This document shows positions 37,242-49,140 of a stretch of 64,000 bases of DNA, in pieces. The translations under genes were made by a program, and so were the position numbers. This DNA comes from Cornus controversa (lineage: Eukaryota > Streptophyta > Magnoliopsida > Cornales > Cornaceae). Under the pieces are notes generated by a model, which was given only the letters and a program-made list of their open reading frames with translations, ran no database searches and had not been told where the DNA came from. Every line of letters begins with the position of its first letter. Positions within the stretch are counted from its first letter, which is position 1. The stretch is taken from contig CM048845.1 of the NCBI GenBank assembly GCA_026545225.1, forward strand, positions 106,653,033 through 106,717,032, read 5' to 3'.

Positions 37242-39947
37242 ATGAGAAGAATGTTTGGCGCGAGATGGTTTTCAAGGCGATTCATATTTGTTCAGAACAG
37301 ACACTTTTGCACCATCAACAACAAACCCTCCATAAACAACAACACCAACAACAATGGCAGTGCTAACGATTCTTTGAGTAAATACGACGACGCCTACCGT
37401 CAGCTCGACAAGCTCGATTTCATGACCGCCGCTAAAATTCTCTTCACCACTTCCCCCAACAAGAAGAAATTTGGGTATTCAAATTTATGCTTCTTGCCTA
37501 AAATTTTGAATTTTTGACAATTGTTTGTTGATAGAGCTTCTCTTAGGCATTTCGTCAAACATGTTCACTTCAATGTCCAATAAAGCTGTGATTGACTAGT
37601 ATCTATCCATTTATGAGTGCAACTGTGCATACGTTTTTTTGTGGGTGTCTGTTCAATTTCACCACTGCACTTAGAACTCATGTTACAAGCCCACTAATCT
37701 CACTAATACCTGCCTAAGCTTAGTAATGGCTGGCTACATGTGCTTGCAACACTGGGGAAAAAGTTTTCAATTTTGTGAAGTTTTTCGGTGAAACTGAGGA
37801 AAGAAGTATATGTGACAAATTGGTGAAACGTGTTATAAAAGGTTAAGACTTAAAAATATATTAATTGCAAAAATGAAAAATTCATGCTGATTAAGAAGAG
37901 TGCAGTTAGATGATGTGTAATCAATCATATGGTAGATCTTCAGTGATCCTTGATGTAGGTTTCTGCAGAATGATTGCATCATTTTTTATTTATCCAACAC
38001 TTTAAAAACTTCAGAGGTTAAATAGTTTCAGAGAAACTGAAGAAATTTATCACTTGTACATTTGTGGTTAATGAAGATCAGGTACACATTTAGGGAAAAA
38101 ATAAATAATTAGGAACTCAGGAAGATGTTTATAGCATGAAAACATCTTAAAATACAGAAATATGAACGGTGAAACAAATATATAAATTTATGTGCTATTA
38201 CTTGTGGTCATTAACATTCCATCCTCTTTCTGACTTTTACAAATGAGCCATTAATCAAATGTTTTTTTTTCTTTTAATAAGACAAACAAACCTGATCTCA
38301 AGTTGGGATTTGAACCATCCACCTCTCTTTTAGGGAGGGCAGCAGATACGACTTAATCTTACATATTCAAGAACCAAATTGTTCTTTTTATCTCTTCATA
38401 TTTTGGGATTGGATGAACAGATGTGCAGTTGTGCACAATGAGGAGATGGGGGGTAGATATGAATTTCTAATTAATATTCCATTACCCATTTTATCATCCT
38501 ATTATCAACATCCCATTTCACAGATCAATACTTTTTAAAATAACTCTTCATAGCTTCTATGTGCTATTTTACATGCACTTATTCTTGTGTCAGGTGCTGT
38601 AAAAGTAGGTGTCACGTGACACAATTTCTATAACATGGTTAATTTAGTCAATCTGAAATATCCTTTTATTTGAGAAATATACACAGACTTCTAAAGAACT
38701 TGAGGCAAAATGTGTCTGAAACGCATGGTGCATACATGTACATCAGGCATGTTGGCATGTTTTACAATTGTATATCATATATGTATTGCTCAACTTGGAG
38801 ACTCACATGCAGCACTTTTCCATGTGGTTTGTTTGCAGATGGACTACTCAATCACTTCCCTCAAACTGTCACTAAATCAAATGGAAATTATTTTTCTTTC
38901 TACTCCTGTTATCTGCATGACATCTTCATTTCAGTTGTTATATTTTCTTATGTGTCTCTCTCTATGGCCAGGTTCGATTTCCATCTGGTACAACTCTTCT
39001 TTGCCTGCATGCCTTCATTGGGTATCTCTACTCACATGTTTAAAATATGTCATATTTCATGTTTAAGATGCTTTTTGAGTTTGGTGCTGCTATCGAAAAG
39101 ATAATAATTTCTTGTAACAGCTGTATATTTGGTGGCTCAATATGCTCGCTATGAAATGAGAAGAATGGAGGCGGTAATGAAACTTTTTTCATCTTGTCAC
39201 TTCTCATATCTAGACTTTTTTTTTAATTAAAAAACGTATTCTTTCTTGTTCTCTCTTCCTTTGCATCATATTTGGTGGTTCAAATCAGGGGCGGAGCCAG
39301 AAATACTTGAGTGTGTGTTGGGGGGGTAAATTTTTCAGGAGGGGCCAATGTAATTTTTTTTCAAACCTACCATAAATAATGCCGCCCCCCCCCCCCCCCC
39401 CAACAAAAGCCACCCCTGGTTCAAATGTTTCGCTTTAACAGTATAAGTCCTGTAGTTTTGTTACTTAATTCCTTTTATGGGATTCCTAATTTGATCGTTT
39501 TGTCATGATTCACCATCTCAGGAACTGGAGCAGAAAAAGAAGGCTGAAGAAGAAGCAAAAGCAAAAGAGATGGAGTTAAATGTTACTGAAGAAAAAGAAG
39601 CAGGATCGGATCCCGAGATTTTGGAGGTAAAGGAGAGGCTAGATAAACTGGAGGAGGCTATAAAGGAAATAGTTGTTGAATCAAAGAAACCATCAGGCAG
39701 CACCATAACCAAAAACCAGGAAGTTTTTAACAAGAAACATTCTACAACACCTGAACCAAGCAACACTCAAAGTAGATTGGACACAAGCTCTGCAGTCAAG
39801 GACCATGACAGTAAACTGTCATCTGAGAATAAAATGCCAGGCTCAGGTGATGGGAAGGCGAGTGGATTAGCACCAGTTACAGATGCTTCCCTGCAAAATC
39901 AGAAGGGAACACAAAATGGAGGGCTTTCTCAAGGGTCAAAGAAATGA
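37242..39947 (+). CDS. Unknown protein with mitochondrial-like leader, one membrane segment and coiled coil (253 aa)
   Basis: I do not recognise the family. Exons 37242-37474, 38972-39021, 39121-39173 and 39522-39947 join in phase with GT-AG introns. The N-terminus MRRMFGARWFSRRFIF is Arg-rich, without acidic residues, and followed by Asn-rich sequence, which suggests a mitochondrial targeting leader (inference). Residues 46-70 contain YDDAYRQLDKLDFMTAAKIL. Residues about 82-103 (HLVQLFFACMPSLAVYLVAQ) form one likely membrane helix. From about 104 to 160 the chain is charged and rich in Glu, Lys and Ala, typical of a coiled coil (LEQKKKAEEEAKAKEMEL, VKERLDKLEEAIKEI). The tail is polar and probably disordered, ending LSQGSKK. 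Intron 3 contains a hAT MITE. The gene starts only 88 bp after chromovirus fragment B. Confidence 0.75.
39286..39418. mobile_element. hAT-type MITE with perfect 8-bp target duplication
   Basis: The element starts CAGGGGCGGAGCCAG and ends GCCACCCCTG, the usual ends of plant hAT miniature elements. It is flanked on both sides by GTTCAAAT (39278-39285 and 39419-39426). At 133 bp with a long C run (about 39384-39401), it has no coding capacity. It sits in intron 3 of the 37.2-kb gene. Confidence 0.9.
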
Positions 39948-40292
39948 AGAGAAGCCGCTTTTTAGTGCATGAACACTTTTTTATTGGGAGCGTGAATGGA
40001 TCTATTTTTAGCAGAGCCGTGCGCTGGATGCAATGTGTCCAAGCTAGGACCCAACAGGTAACCCATCATTTTTGTGCAATCAAAGGGGTCACAAATCAGC
40101 ATGATGATGCGATGGTTTTAGTTGCTGATGTACAGAAGTTTGCATGCTTTATTGAATATTTCCATTTGAGTAATAGATATTATCTTTTCTTTTTCTTTCC
40201 TTTCACAGCCACTAAATAGATGGCTATGGGTGCTGTGGTAAGATGTTGTGGCTTGGCAATAATTTTGTTTAATGTGTGTCATCAGTCATTTC

Positions 40293-40421
40293 ATGGAACG
40301 GGATGATGAGCTGCAGGATTGGCTTGATGACTTATTGGAAACAAGGGGCATAAATGATGAACTTGATGTTTTCTTTAATGAATATATGAAGAACAAAGAT
40401 ATGCTGAGTTTATTTGGTTGA
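40293..40421 (+). pseudogene. C-terminal relic of a MAM33/p32-like mitochondrial protein
   Basis: A 42-residue frame reads MERDDELQDWLDDLLETRGI, followed by NDELDVFFNEYMKNKD, then SLFG and a stop. This agrees with the C-terminal part of plant mitochondrial glycoprotein (MAM33/p32) family members, which read like ELQ..L...LE.RGI.DEL..F...YM.NKD. The usual last helix after NKD is missing. It may be one exon, since the sequence before it ends in ATCAG. No other part of the family was found between 39948 and 40292. I treat it as a gene fragment. Confidence 0.6.
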
Positions 40422-41833
40422 TCCTTCATTGTAGTCTCGAAGATAAAAAAAGTTGTTATGTGATATTGGACGAGATCTTAATTCATTAAAGTTAATAACT
40501 TGAGTTTGTGGATGGGAACAGTCAGTCTTTTAGAAAGAAATAGAGGGAGAGTTTTTACTGTCTTAGATTAGTTGTTATATATTTCTTTGTTTTGGAAGGA
40601 AGTTAGTTGTTATATCTTATTTGCATTGATTGATGGATAGTTAACTTGGTCATCTTACTCGCATTTTTTTTTGTTTTCCTATTCTGACTTTGTGGTGGAA
40701 GATATAAATGTTGGAATCAAGTTAATCAGAACATGTTAAATTTGTCAATGGATTGGAAGTGTTAAATTTTTCTTAAAGAAATAGTAGGGTTTATTACTTT
40801 ATTGCGTCCCTTAAGATTTGATTGTTTGGTCTTTATGTTAAAGATTAATGGAAATATGAACCCTGGTTGAGAAATTGACTAGTTTACTTCTTATGAATCT
40901 TATCCCTCCAGGAAGGGCATTAGATACCTCTAGGATAGCCTCTGTCTTGTTGAACAGTATAAAAATTGATTTGTAATTTCAGTTACGGGGAATTAGAGTT
41001 CTGTAAATCACAATTTTATGTATATGATTGCAAACAAACAGAGTTGTTCATGAACAACTCAGGCTTGACTTCGTAAAAGTTCAGTTTGTGTTTGTTAAGT
41101 AAACAAGTTGAAATCAAAAGACATTCGAACTTGTTAAGTGAAGGAGTCGAGTCTGAACAATTATTGCCTCGTTAGATTTGTGAACATATTTATATTTATA
41201 AACAGGGGTTCATGAGTTGACTTGTAAAGAGAGGACATTATATTAGTGGATATGATATTTTGGCATGGGAATGTAGGTTTTGTGTAGGTTCCTTTGATAT
41301 TGAAAGTGAGGACACTAGGACAGGCAATGTAAGGTAGAAGCATGAGATGATGAGAACTATAAATACGTGAAAAGAGGGAGGTAGAGGTTAAAAATTATAG
41401 CAGTGATCTATATATGGAAAAAGAATACTTATGAAAAGTATTTTACATACTGTGTTGTCAAAAGACAACAATAAACAAATAGAGAGCTCAAGCTAATGAG
41501 TCTGCTTTAACAAGCTGAAGCTAGACATGTAGTCATTTGAAAGCAGAGGCATTGGGCTTCCAGTTTTAGCTTATAAATGCTGGAGCTTTTAGTCAACCTC
41601 AATTTTCTTTTCCTGCATTACTTTCAATGTTTGAGCTTAAATAATGGGCACAGTTAAAATATAGCCTTTCTCCATAAAATCAACCACATATAAGGAATAA
41701 AAAACTTAAACAGAAGTTGAATATATAGAGAGAAGCTTGACCTCTTGAACATAATCTCACTCCAACATGTAGTGTATGATTATATTAAGTTCTCAACATT
41801 GATTCAACATATATAGAAATAATACACAATCAT
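40422..41833. other. Intergenic region downstream of the B3 gene
   Basis: AT-rich sequence without a domain-bearing frame. The right part (about 41600-41833) may hold the 3' UTR of the B3 gene, which is transcribed leftward. Confidence 0.4.
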
Positions 41834-42586
41834 TCAACCCCTCAAGAAAGAAACTTTCAGCACGAACGCATTCCTCTCAATTAGCTCGAAGACAATAACA
41901 TCTCCTACTTTCAGGGTGTTCTCTTTAGCAAATGCTGCCCAGCCCTTGGAAAACCTGGCTAGGCCATTCGTATAGGTCTTCACTTTCACAGGCCATGATT
42001 TATCTGACACCTGAAGAATAGCACTTTCTTTTCCCTTTTCCATGTAGCTCGTGACGAACCTTAACGGTATACTCTGCACAAAGTAAAAGTTTATATAATC
42101 TCATTACGAGTAGTGATATACAAAGGGAAGAAATCAAAGAAATCAACCAAATGGAGAGGCCGAACAAGTCGGATAACAAATTTTAAGGTTTACATCGAAA
42201 GTCCTTTTGTACCTATAGTTGTCAGTTTGAAGGCATGTTTTGTTTGCTACAACTTGTCCTAATAATTTATGCTGGCTCTGATACGGTTGTAGAAATATTA
42301 CCAAAAGAAATGCTGCTGACAATCGTGACTAATGCAACCGTGGACTCTCAGGCCTTGGATGAAATGGGTTCAACTTTGGGACTCCCAAAGGCTGAGATCC
42401 CAGTCGCGACTATGGTCAACAGCCCTTTTTCACCAACAATGCATACAAGTGTTTCGGTTCCTTATAATAAGTTTACTGATTCTAGACACTAATTAAGAAA
42501 ATGAAAATCTGAGTAACTAAAGGTGGCCTAATAAAAGAGGAAATCCCTCATCCTACTATATGTAAAAGCGTTATATATATATATGT

Positions 42587-42620
<34 letters not shown>

Positions 42621-42868
42621 GGTTGTATTTTATGTATCTGTGTAAATGTTGGGTCATAACCTTACCAGAGAACCATGTTTAGCATAAGTTGGCTTCATAA
42701 ATACTTGGAAGAAAGGATGTGCATAGACGAATTCTGATGCTGCTTTAATAGCTCCATCATTCTCTTCAACAGCCATGAGACCCCTTGAATGCAGATGTGA
42801 AGTCCTCTTAGTTATCTGCTTGCCACTGTCCTTGAGGTTCAGCTGTTTATTCTTCCCTGCATTATATA

Positions 42869-42899
<31 letters not shown>

Positions 42900-43509
42900 G
42901 ATGAGTACTCTTTTCTTTTGAGGCAAGTTGGAAACTTGTATGCTCCACAAGAAATTAACAATTACTTACTGGTTTCAAGTGTCAGATTTTCTTGGAGAAC
43001 TGTAAATGGTTTTTGAGTCCTCTTCCTATTAGGGATTGGAACCTCCTTTAGACAGCCACTTTTTCCAAATATTTTGACATAAAACACTGAACTATCACCA
43101 TAGCAGAACACTAGAAAATCTCCGAATTCTAATGAATTGTCTCGCGCAAATTCATCCCAACCATTCTGAAAATACAGATTGTTATCAACCTTGTTCACTT
43201 CCACCTTCCATGATCTCCTTCCATGATTCCTAAGTGTAGATTTTGAAGGTATAACTCCATTGAAATGGCTAACGAATGCTGGTGGGATTCGCTACAACAG
43301 AACAACAACAATTGAATTAATATATATATATAGGAAGGAACCCTAAGTAATTTTCGTGACATTAATGTTATTTTCCTTGGCAATTAACGTTAGTTACAGG
43401 AAAAAGAAAGAAAGATTACCAGTTTGTGAGAGCTTTGGTTTGGGAGATAAACTTTGAAGAACTGAGGACAAGTATCAGAGAAAGAGAACTTCCTGCGAGG
43501 TTTCCCCAT
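41834..43509 (-). CDS. REM/VRN1-like transcription factor with two B3 domains, 280 aa
   Basis: Plant-specific DNA-binding protein of the B3 superfamily, REM branch, expected in the nucleus. Exons in transcript order: 43420-43509, 42970-43291, 42666-42856, 41834-42073, phases consistent. The first B3 domain (residues about 14-107) starts CPQFFKVYLPNQSSHKL and includes RIPPAFVSHFNG, WKVEVNK, GWDEFARDNSLEFGDFLVF and FYVKIFG. A short Lys-rich linker follows. The second B3 domain (about 188-279) reads FFQVFMKPTY, SIPLRFVTSYM, WPVKVKTY, GWAAFAKENTLKVGDVIVF and FVLKVSF. Two B3 domains, with the first at the N-terminus, match the VRN1/REM arrangement. The start MGKPRRKFSF fits the family. The length is shorter than VRN1 itself. 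Confidence 0.92.
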
Positions 43510-43917
43510 CGTTGTTCACGCCAAAACCCCTACAAAAAAGCGTAAAAACCCTAACTTGTGGATGTCAACATTAGAGTTTCAGAATCCAAAATAGTACAGA
43601 CAAGTGTTTCTAGGGATATGAATAGGTAGGTAGTTTACACTTTCTGAAATACAAAATAGAATAGATAAACATTCTCTCCACATAACATTAGGATTTAGGA
43701 TAACAGCATCAAAATGTTCTCGGTACTTGGATCTTTATACACACAATCAATATATTTATTTACCTTTTCTTCCCCTTAAAATTAAATCCTCAATTTCTCA
43801 CAGTAGTATAATTGATCCGTTCGTCACTGACATTCTTGGAAAACAAATACTAATATTTATACTTAGTCGTAGTAAGCAAGTGCTTATATAGAAAATAAAA
43901 GAAGATGGTTGCAATTA

Positions 43918-44208
43918 AGGATGTACAAAAAAATCAGTGGAACTGGAATTGTAAGGAACTGTACCTAAATTGAACCGAACCGTTTACTACAATTCTAGTT
44001 CCGGTTTCAAATTTTAGGAACCGTTCACTACGGTTCCGGTTCTGGTTCCAAGTCAGGAACCAGAACCATTAGAAAAAATATATATATGTAATATATAATA
44101 TATAAATGAATAATAATAGCTTCTAAGTTCTAGTGTTTTATATAAATATATAATATATAAAGTACAAAATATATAATATATAAATAAATACTAATACCTT
44201 TTAAATTA
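43918..44208. mobile_element. Left part of an older GGTTCC-rich repeat split by a Mutator-like element
   Basis: AGGATGTACAAAAAAATCAG, GGAACTGT, AACCGAACCG, GGTTCCGGTTC and then an ATATAATATATAAA-rich tract leading to TTTAAATTA. The tract resumes after the Mutator-like element at 47174 with the same AT-rich wording, showing that the element split a pre-existing repeat. Confidence 0.6.
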
Positions 44209-47173
44209 GGCCAAAGTGCACTAAACCCCCTTATAGTTTAAAAAAGGTGCACAATACCCTCTTTCCCTTTTTTTAGATGCAACAAACCCCCTCACAATTT
44301 ATAAACCATAGCAACATACCCTATTTAGCTGAAATGGACAGGAAAATTGGTCACATGCCTTGCATGTGACACATGACTAAATTTATTTAGACAAAAATGC
44401 CCCTCCAATTAAAGGGTCAAAAATACCCTCCCCTTAAAATTTCAAAAATATCCCTCCCCTTAAAGTAAAAGGCTTTATTTTAATAGGAAAAATTGAGAAA
44501 AGCTAAAAGTGATCTGCATTATTTTCATTAATTAAAGAACCGAATCTGTCAAGCTTCCAATATAATGCGTTTATGTTTTGATTTGGAATATGGATGGTAT
44601 ATACATTGTTGCTCTCAATAATATCACATGTTAGCATTGCCCACAATTTTATGCCATTTTCTTCATCCAAATAAGTTTGTCAAATGAAACCAATCTCAAA
44701 CATTGAATAATTTTCATAAAAGCATATCTTTAATGAAAGCAACACAATTTTCATCATTACAAGTCTACTCATCTTGAGAATTCCCAAAAAAATAAAATAC
44801 AAATGGAATCTATACACATAATCTGCAAACTTTGCTATGGTAATGACAATATATATATATATATAGGTCTGCAATCTTCCATGGCAATAACTTGTCCATT
44901 CCTTAAACTTCTTTCTTAAACATGCCTGTCAATAAAAAAAATTTATTTCAATATGGCAGTATGTTTAGTAAAAAAAATGAAATGAAAGCAAAAGACAACT
45001 TATACCATGATGTTGAGCCTTGGGTACTTGGCATCAAAACTCCACTACCTTTGCCATCAATATATGAAACTCCATTGAGTCTATTCATGTTCACCTGCAT
45101 TTTCAATTATTTGGGGGTTAACTTAATAGAAAAAAATTCAACAAAAAAGAAAAAAGAAAAAAAAAAAAGCATCCATATTTAAAGAAAAAATGAGAGAATC
45201 ATATTTTAAAAAAAAAGGAAAAAAAAAAGGTACTAGTAACAATCAAATACATGTCTGACAACCAAAAAGCATTTCTCTACTTCTCGACATATAAGATTGA
45301 AAAATATTACAAAAAAAATAAAATAATGGATTGATAGATTTAATCCTTTAATATCAATTTTGCTATTTATATCCTAAAAATTTCTAATATTGCATCCTCA
45401 CTTAAGATGGGAATAATAGAGCATCCATGCCATTGAATAACATACCATATTGTCAATGATTAAGGTGACCATAATTCATCATATATTGTTGATTTCAAAC
45501 TTTCTTTAAATTGACATAATTGAAGATTCTAAAACAAAATTTCAAAAAAACAAAATCAAAAATTTTTATTATGTAATTGTGTATTTTTAGTTTTTTTTTT
45601 CTCGAAAAAAAACTCTTCTTTATTTTTTATTTTTTATTAAGGTACAAAAAAACTTAAAGGAGAATATGTGTAGAAGAGGACAGTTTGCTTACTTTTGCAA
45701 AATCGAAAGTGTTATATGATCAAAATATAACATATGGGGTTTATTTCACATTTTTAAAACCGAGAGTTTTGGACCCTTTTGCCGACCAAAGTTAATAAAT
45801 TTGCTAGTGACTATTTAATTTTAATATTCAAAATACTTTTCTTATATTTTTAAACATTTCTTGGTCTTCCTCAACCTTTATCTCCAAATATTAGAAACTT
45901 CAAAAAAACTAAAAAAATAAAAAAATTCAAGAGCCATCAGAATTGACAAAACTTCCAAAAGCCTTCTAATTCTTTCTTCGTCTTGATTAGAGTGAAGAAA
46001 AAAAAATCCAAGAAAGACAGAAAAGAAGAGTGAGAATGAAGTATCTTAATTTCTGGTAATCTTCCACAATGAAGTGTTTCCTCCTAGGCCTGAGATGAGA
46101 AATTCAATAAAACTCTAGAATATCGCACTCTCCTTTACCGATTTGGGACTGCTAATTTAATATGTATTATCTGTTTAATATAATATACACACATATATAC
46201 ATCAACGCTCCTTCCAGATAGATAACCATTGTTGGTAAATCAGTGCGTCTAAAAACCCTCTTTAAGCATATAACTGTATGAACTTTTCAAAATGTCAAGA
46301 AATTTATTTTATTAGTTTGTGTATATTTATTTCGTTAATACCATAACAGAAATTATGGGTTCAATATCGAAATGCCAAAAGCTTTCTACACAAGGAGAAG
46401 TTTTATGATACTCTAGAAATCTTAAGATACTTTTCACATTACACATTAACATCATATTTTCCAAACTCTCTCCCTCTATTAATATTATAGTTGGGCATTT
46501 TTACAAGCAGGTGGCGGGACTAACAAATCTAGAAAAATTTAACACAACAATTGTTCTCACTCCCAATTCTTTAGCTTACAAAACCCTTTACAAGAAAGAA
46601 AAGCTGATATAAAATAGAGTAAGAAATCATGAAATTGATATGAGGCTCCATAAAAATTAAAGAGCACATCTTTAAGAGAGATTGAACTAACTCATAAAAT
46701 TGTAATATCATTTTCACTAAATTAACAAAGGCAACATCATATGGCTATGTGCAGAATAATTTTCGTAGACATGGTAGAAATTCAAAAAGATTATTTACTC
46801 ACCTAAAAATCATATATATCCTAACCAAAGAACGTCGTCGTCCTCTGCGTTGTTTCCTTTCGAGACAACTCCGATGTTCACAACCTTCACAACTATTGCT
46901 TTCACGTCCTCTCCACAACACGCACAGTATTCGTCACCCTCTTCCCAACCCTAATGCAGAACATGTAGAATCGTTGTAATTGGAGGGTATGTTTGTCCAA
47001 AGATAGTCACATGTCACATGTAAGGCATGTGACCAATTTTACAGTCTATTTGAACTAAATAAGGCATGTTGCTATGGTTTATAAATTGGAAGGGAGTTTG
47101 TTGCATCCAAAAAAAGGGGAGGGGGTATTGTGCACCTTTTTGAAACCATAAGGGGGTTTAGTGCACTTTGGCC
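44209..47173. mobile_element. Mutator-like element (non-autonomous MULE), 2965 bp
   Basis: The left end GGCCAAAGTGCACTAAACCC and right end GGGTTTAGTGCACTTTGGCC are exact inverses. The inverted repeats extend about 200 bp (44209-44412 against 46976-47173), including GGTCACATGCCTTGCATGTG and its counterpart. Perfect 9-bp target duplications, TTTAAATTA, flank the element (44200-44208 and 47174-47182). The interior is AT-rich and encodes no transposase that I recognise. A GC-richer stretch at 46820-46975, with a 76-codon frame reading NNFRRHGRNSKRLF, might be captured sequence but shows no known domain. Confidence 0.93.
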
Positions 47174-47182
47174 TTTAAATTA

Positions 47183-47327
47183 TAGTGTTCTATTTATATA
47201 TAAAGTATAAAATATATAATATATAGATAAATACATTTATTTTCTTAGTTCTAATGTTCTATATATATATATATAATATAAGATATATAAATAAATACTA
47301 ATAACTTTTAATCTATTGTTAGAACTA
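47183..47327. mobile_element. Right part of the AT-rich repeat split by the MULE
   Basis: TATATAATATATA-type tract homologous to 44090-44200, including TAAATAAATACTAATANCTTT in both. It resumes after the MULE. Confidence 0.5.
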
Positions 47328-47526
47328 GGGATGCACAAGTATGAGTGTGTCTCTTGTCAATATTTTAAAAAAAAAAATTGACAAAGAGCCGTTGAGTAAC
47401 CGGAACCGGAACCACAACGGGAAAAAAACCGAAGTCAACGGTTCCGGTTCTAAAATTAAAGAACCGTTGGAAATGATTCCGGTTCCACCAAGAACCGTGA
47501 GGAACCATACTGTGTGCATCCCTAGT
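47328..47526. mobile_element. MITE with CTAGGGATGCACA inverted ends
   Basis: The left end CTAGGGATGCACAAGTATG and the inverse of the right end CATACTGTGTGCATCCCTAG form terminal repeats of about 20 bp. The interior consists of GGTTCC and GGAACC words. No reliable target duplication was found. It is the same family as the pieces at 33.5 kb and 43.9 kb. Confidence 0.65.
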
Positions 47527-47880
47527 TACAATATCAAGCACCCTAAAATAATTAATTATTAAAAGGTACTAAATGATTTGGCCTTTGACGGCAATGCAGC
47601 TTCTCTAAACAAAATAAGAAAGACAAAAAATAGTAAGTAGTTAAAAACTTTAAATTGATTCATTGTTCAGAATATTGATAATTGTTGTTGATTCATTATC
47701 ATTGGCATCTTAACAAAATGTACTATTTCATCATTATAATAGCTCATTTGATCATAAAATTTTGGAGTTTATGCATTTACAAGGTCACAGTTAAGTATTG
47801 AATTTTTGAAATCCAACATTTTTTTTTCAATTTATAAATTTTACCGGATTGTAGCTTATTGAGTTAGCAGAACTACTTTT
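47527..47880. other. AT-rich spacer without recognised features
   Basis: I see no gene or transposon terminus here. It ends at a run of G residues. Confidence 0.4.
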
Positions 47881-47910
47881 TGGGGGGGGGGGGGGGGGCG
47901 GGGGGCGGCG
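47881..47910. repeat. Poly-G / GGC low-complexity tract
   Basis: About 17 consecutive G residues followed by C-interrupted G runs. The corresponding place at 49411-49429 in the next repeat copy is a weaker G-rich tract (TTGGGGGGTTAGGGGAGGG). Confidence 0.85.
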
Positions 47911-48180
47911 GCTTTCAACTCCGAGACAATTTGTTTTCTTAAATTTGTCATTCTAAACACATGACTAATGAAGAGAGAAGAATTCCTTCAAATTTACAAC
48001 AACATTAGCAATCAAGTGTTTTTTCCAGTTACTTCGATCAACTATATAAATTATATATTTTCATTTCGCTCTATCTAAGGTCATAGTCTGAGTCAAACCA
48101 CGTGTTATCATATATTTCTTTACTAACTCTATCCATATTAACTTTGGTCTTCATCTTTCTCTAGTAATACCCTCAATGTA

Positions 48181-48320
48181 GAGTACGTCTACAATATATT
48201 GGGTGTAAATACACCAAGTGAATCTAGCACCGTGCGTGTTATTGTACATGCACAGTGGGTTCCATCACGTGTGTACAACACGTAAGGTCCAGATTCACCC
48301 GGTGTATTGTAGATATTCTC
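48181..48320. mobile_element. 140-bp MITE with 9-bp target duplication
   Basis: The ends GAGTACGTCTACAATATATT and the inverse of AATACACCGGGTGA..ATATTCTC match imperfectly. CTCAATGTA flanks both sides (48172-48180 and 48321-48329). The 9-bp target duplication suggests a Mutator-like MITE. The same insertion is present in LINE copy 2. Confidence 0.75.
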
Positions 48321-48780
48321 CTCAATGTAGATTATGTCTCTTCATAACTGACACATTTAAAGGTCTTCTTTGCAAATGTTCAAACCATCTTAACCAATTT
48401 TCTCTTATTTTATCTCCAATTTGTGTTACTCCAACCATCTCCCGAATGTGATCATTTCAAATTATATCATTTCTAGTTTTACGACACATTCATCTCAACA
48501 TTTGTATTTTTGTCACACTCACTTTATGCATATGTCGTTTCCTAGTTGCCTAACATTTTATGCCATAAAATATAATTGGTCTAATAGTGGCTCGATAGAA
48601 CTTCCCTTTCAATCTTAAAGGGATACACTATCACACAATATACTATGCACTCCTCCATCTAACCCATTCTACCATGATTCTATAATTAATGTCATCTTCA
48701 ATTTCTCATTCATTATGAATAATTGATTCTAAATAATAAATTTTTTTTTTTTTGTTCCTCTTGATTCTCAATCCTCACAT

Positions 48781-49140
48781 CCTCATTTGTATTTCTACAT
48801 TTACTAAACTTATATTCCACATATTCAGTTTTATTTCTACTTATTATAAACCTTTTTAATTCTAAAGCTATTTTCCAATCCTCTAATTTGGCATTAACTT
48901 CTTCTCTAGTCTCATCTACTAAAATAATATTATTAACAAATAACATACACCGTCGAATCTCCTCATTTGTATTTCTACATTTACTAAACTTATATTCCAC
49001 ATATTCAGTTTTATTTCTACTTATTATAAACCTTTTTAATTCTAAAGCTATTTTCCAATCCTCTAATTTGGCATTAACTTCTTCTCTAGTCTCATCTACT
49101 AAAATAATATTATTAACAAATAACATACACCGTCGAATCT
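48781..49140. repeat. Perfect 180-bp tandem duplication
   Basis: 48781-48960 and 48961-49140 are identical over all 180 bases. The unit equals 60 codons, so the minus-strand open frame runs through and repeats the CMLFVNNIILVDETREE block. Copy 2 of the LINE has it once. Confidence 0.95.

Noticed and set aside
38290-38330. tRNA-like T-loop word (GGTTCAAATCC on the minus strand)
   Set aside because: The neighbouring bases do not form a T stem, acceptor stem or anticodon arm. A similar lone word at about 63642 also fails.
42235-42492. Plus-strand 85-codon frame in B3 intron 3
   Set aside because: It has no recognised domain, no splice context and lies antisense within an intron of a well-supported gene.
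46749-46979. 76-codon frame inside the Mutator-like element as a possible captured gene
   Set aside because: It is Arg- and Ser-rich without a recognisable motif. Kept only as a check within the MULE finding.
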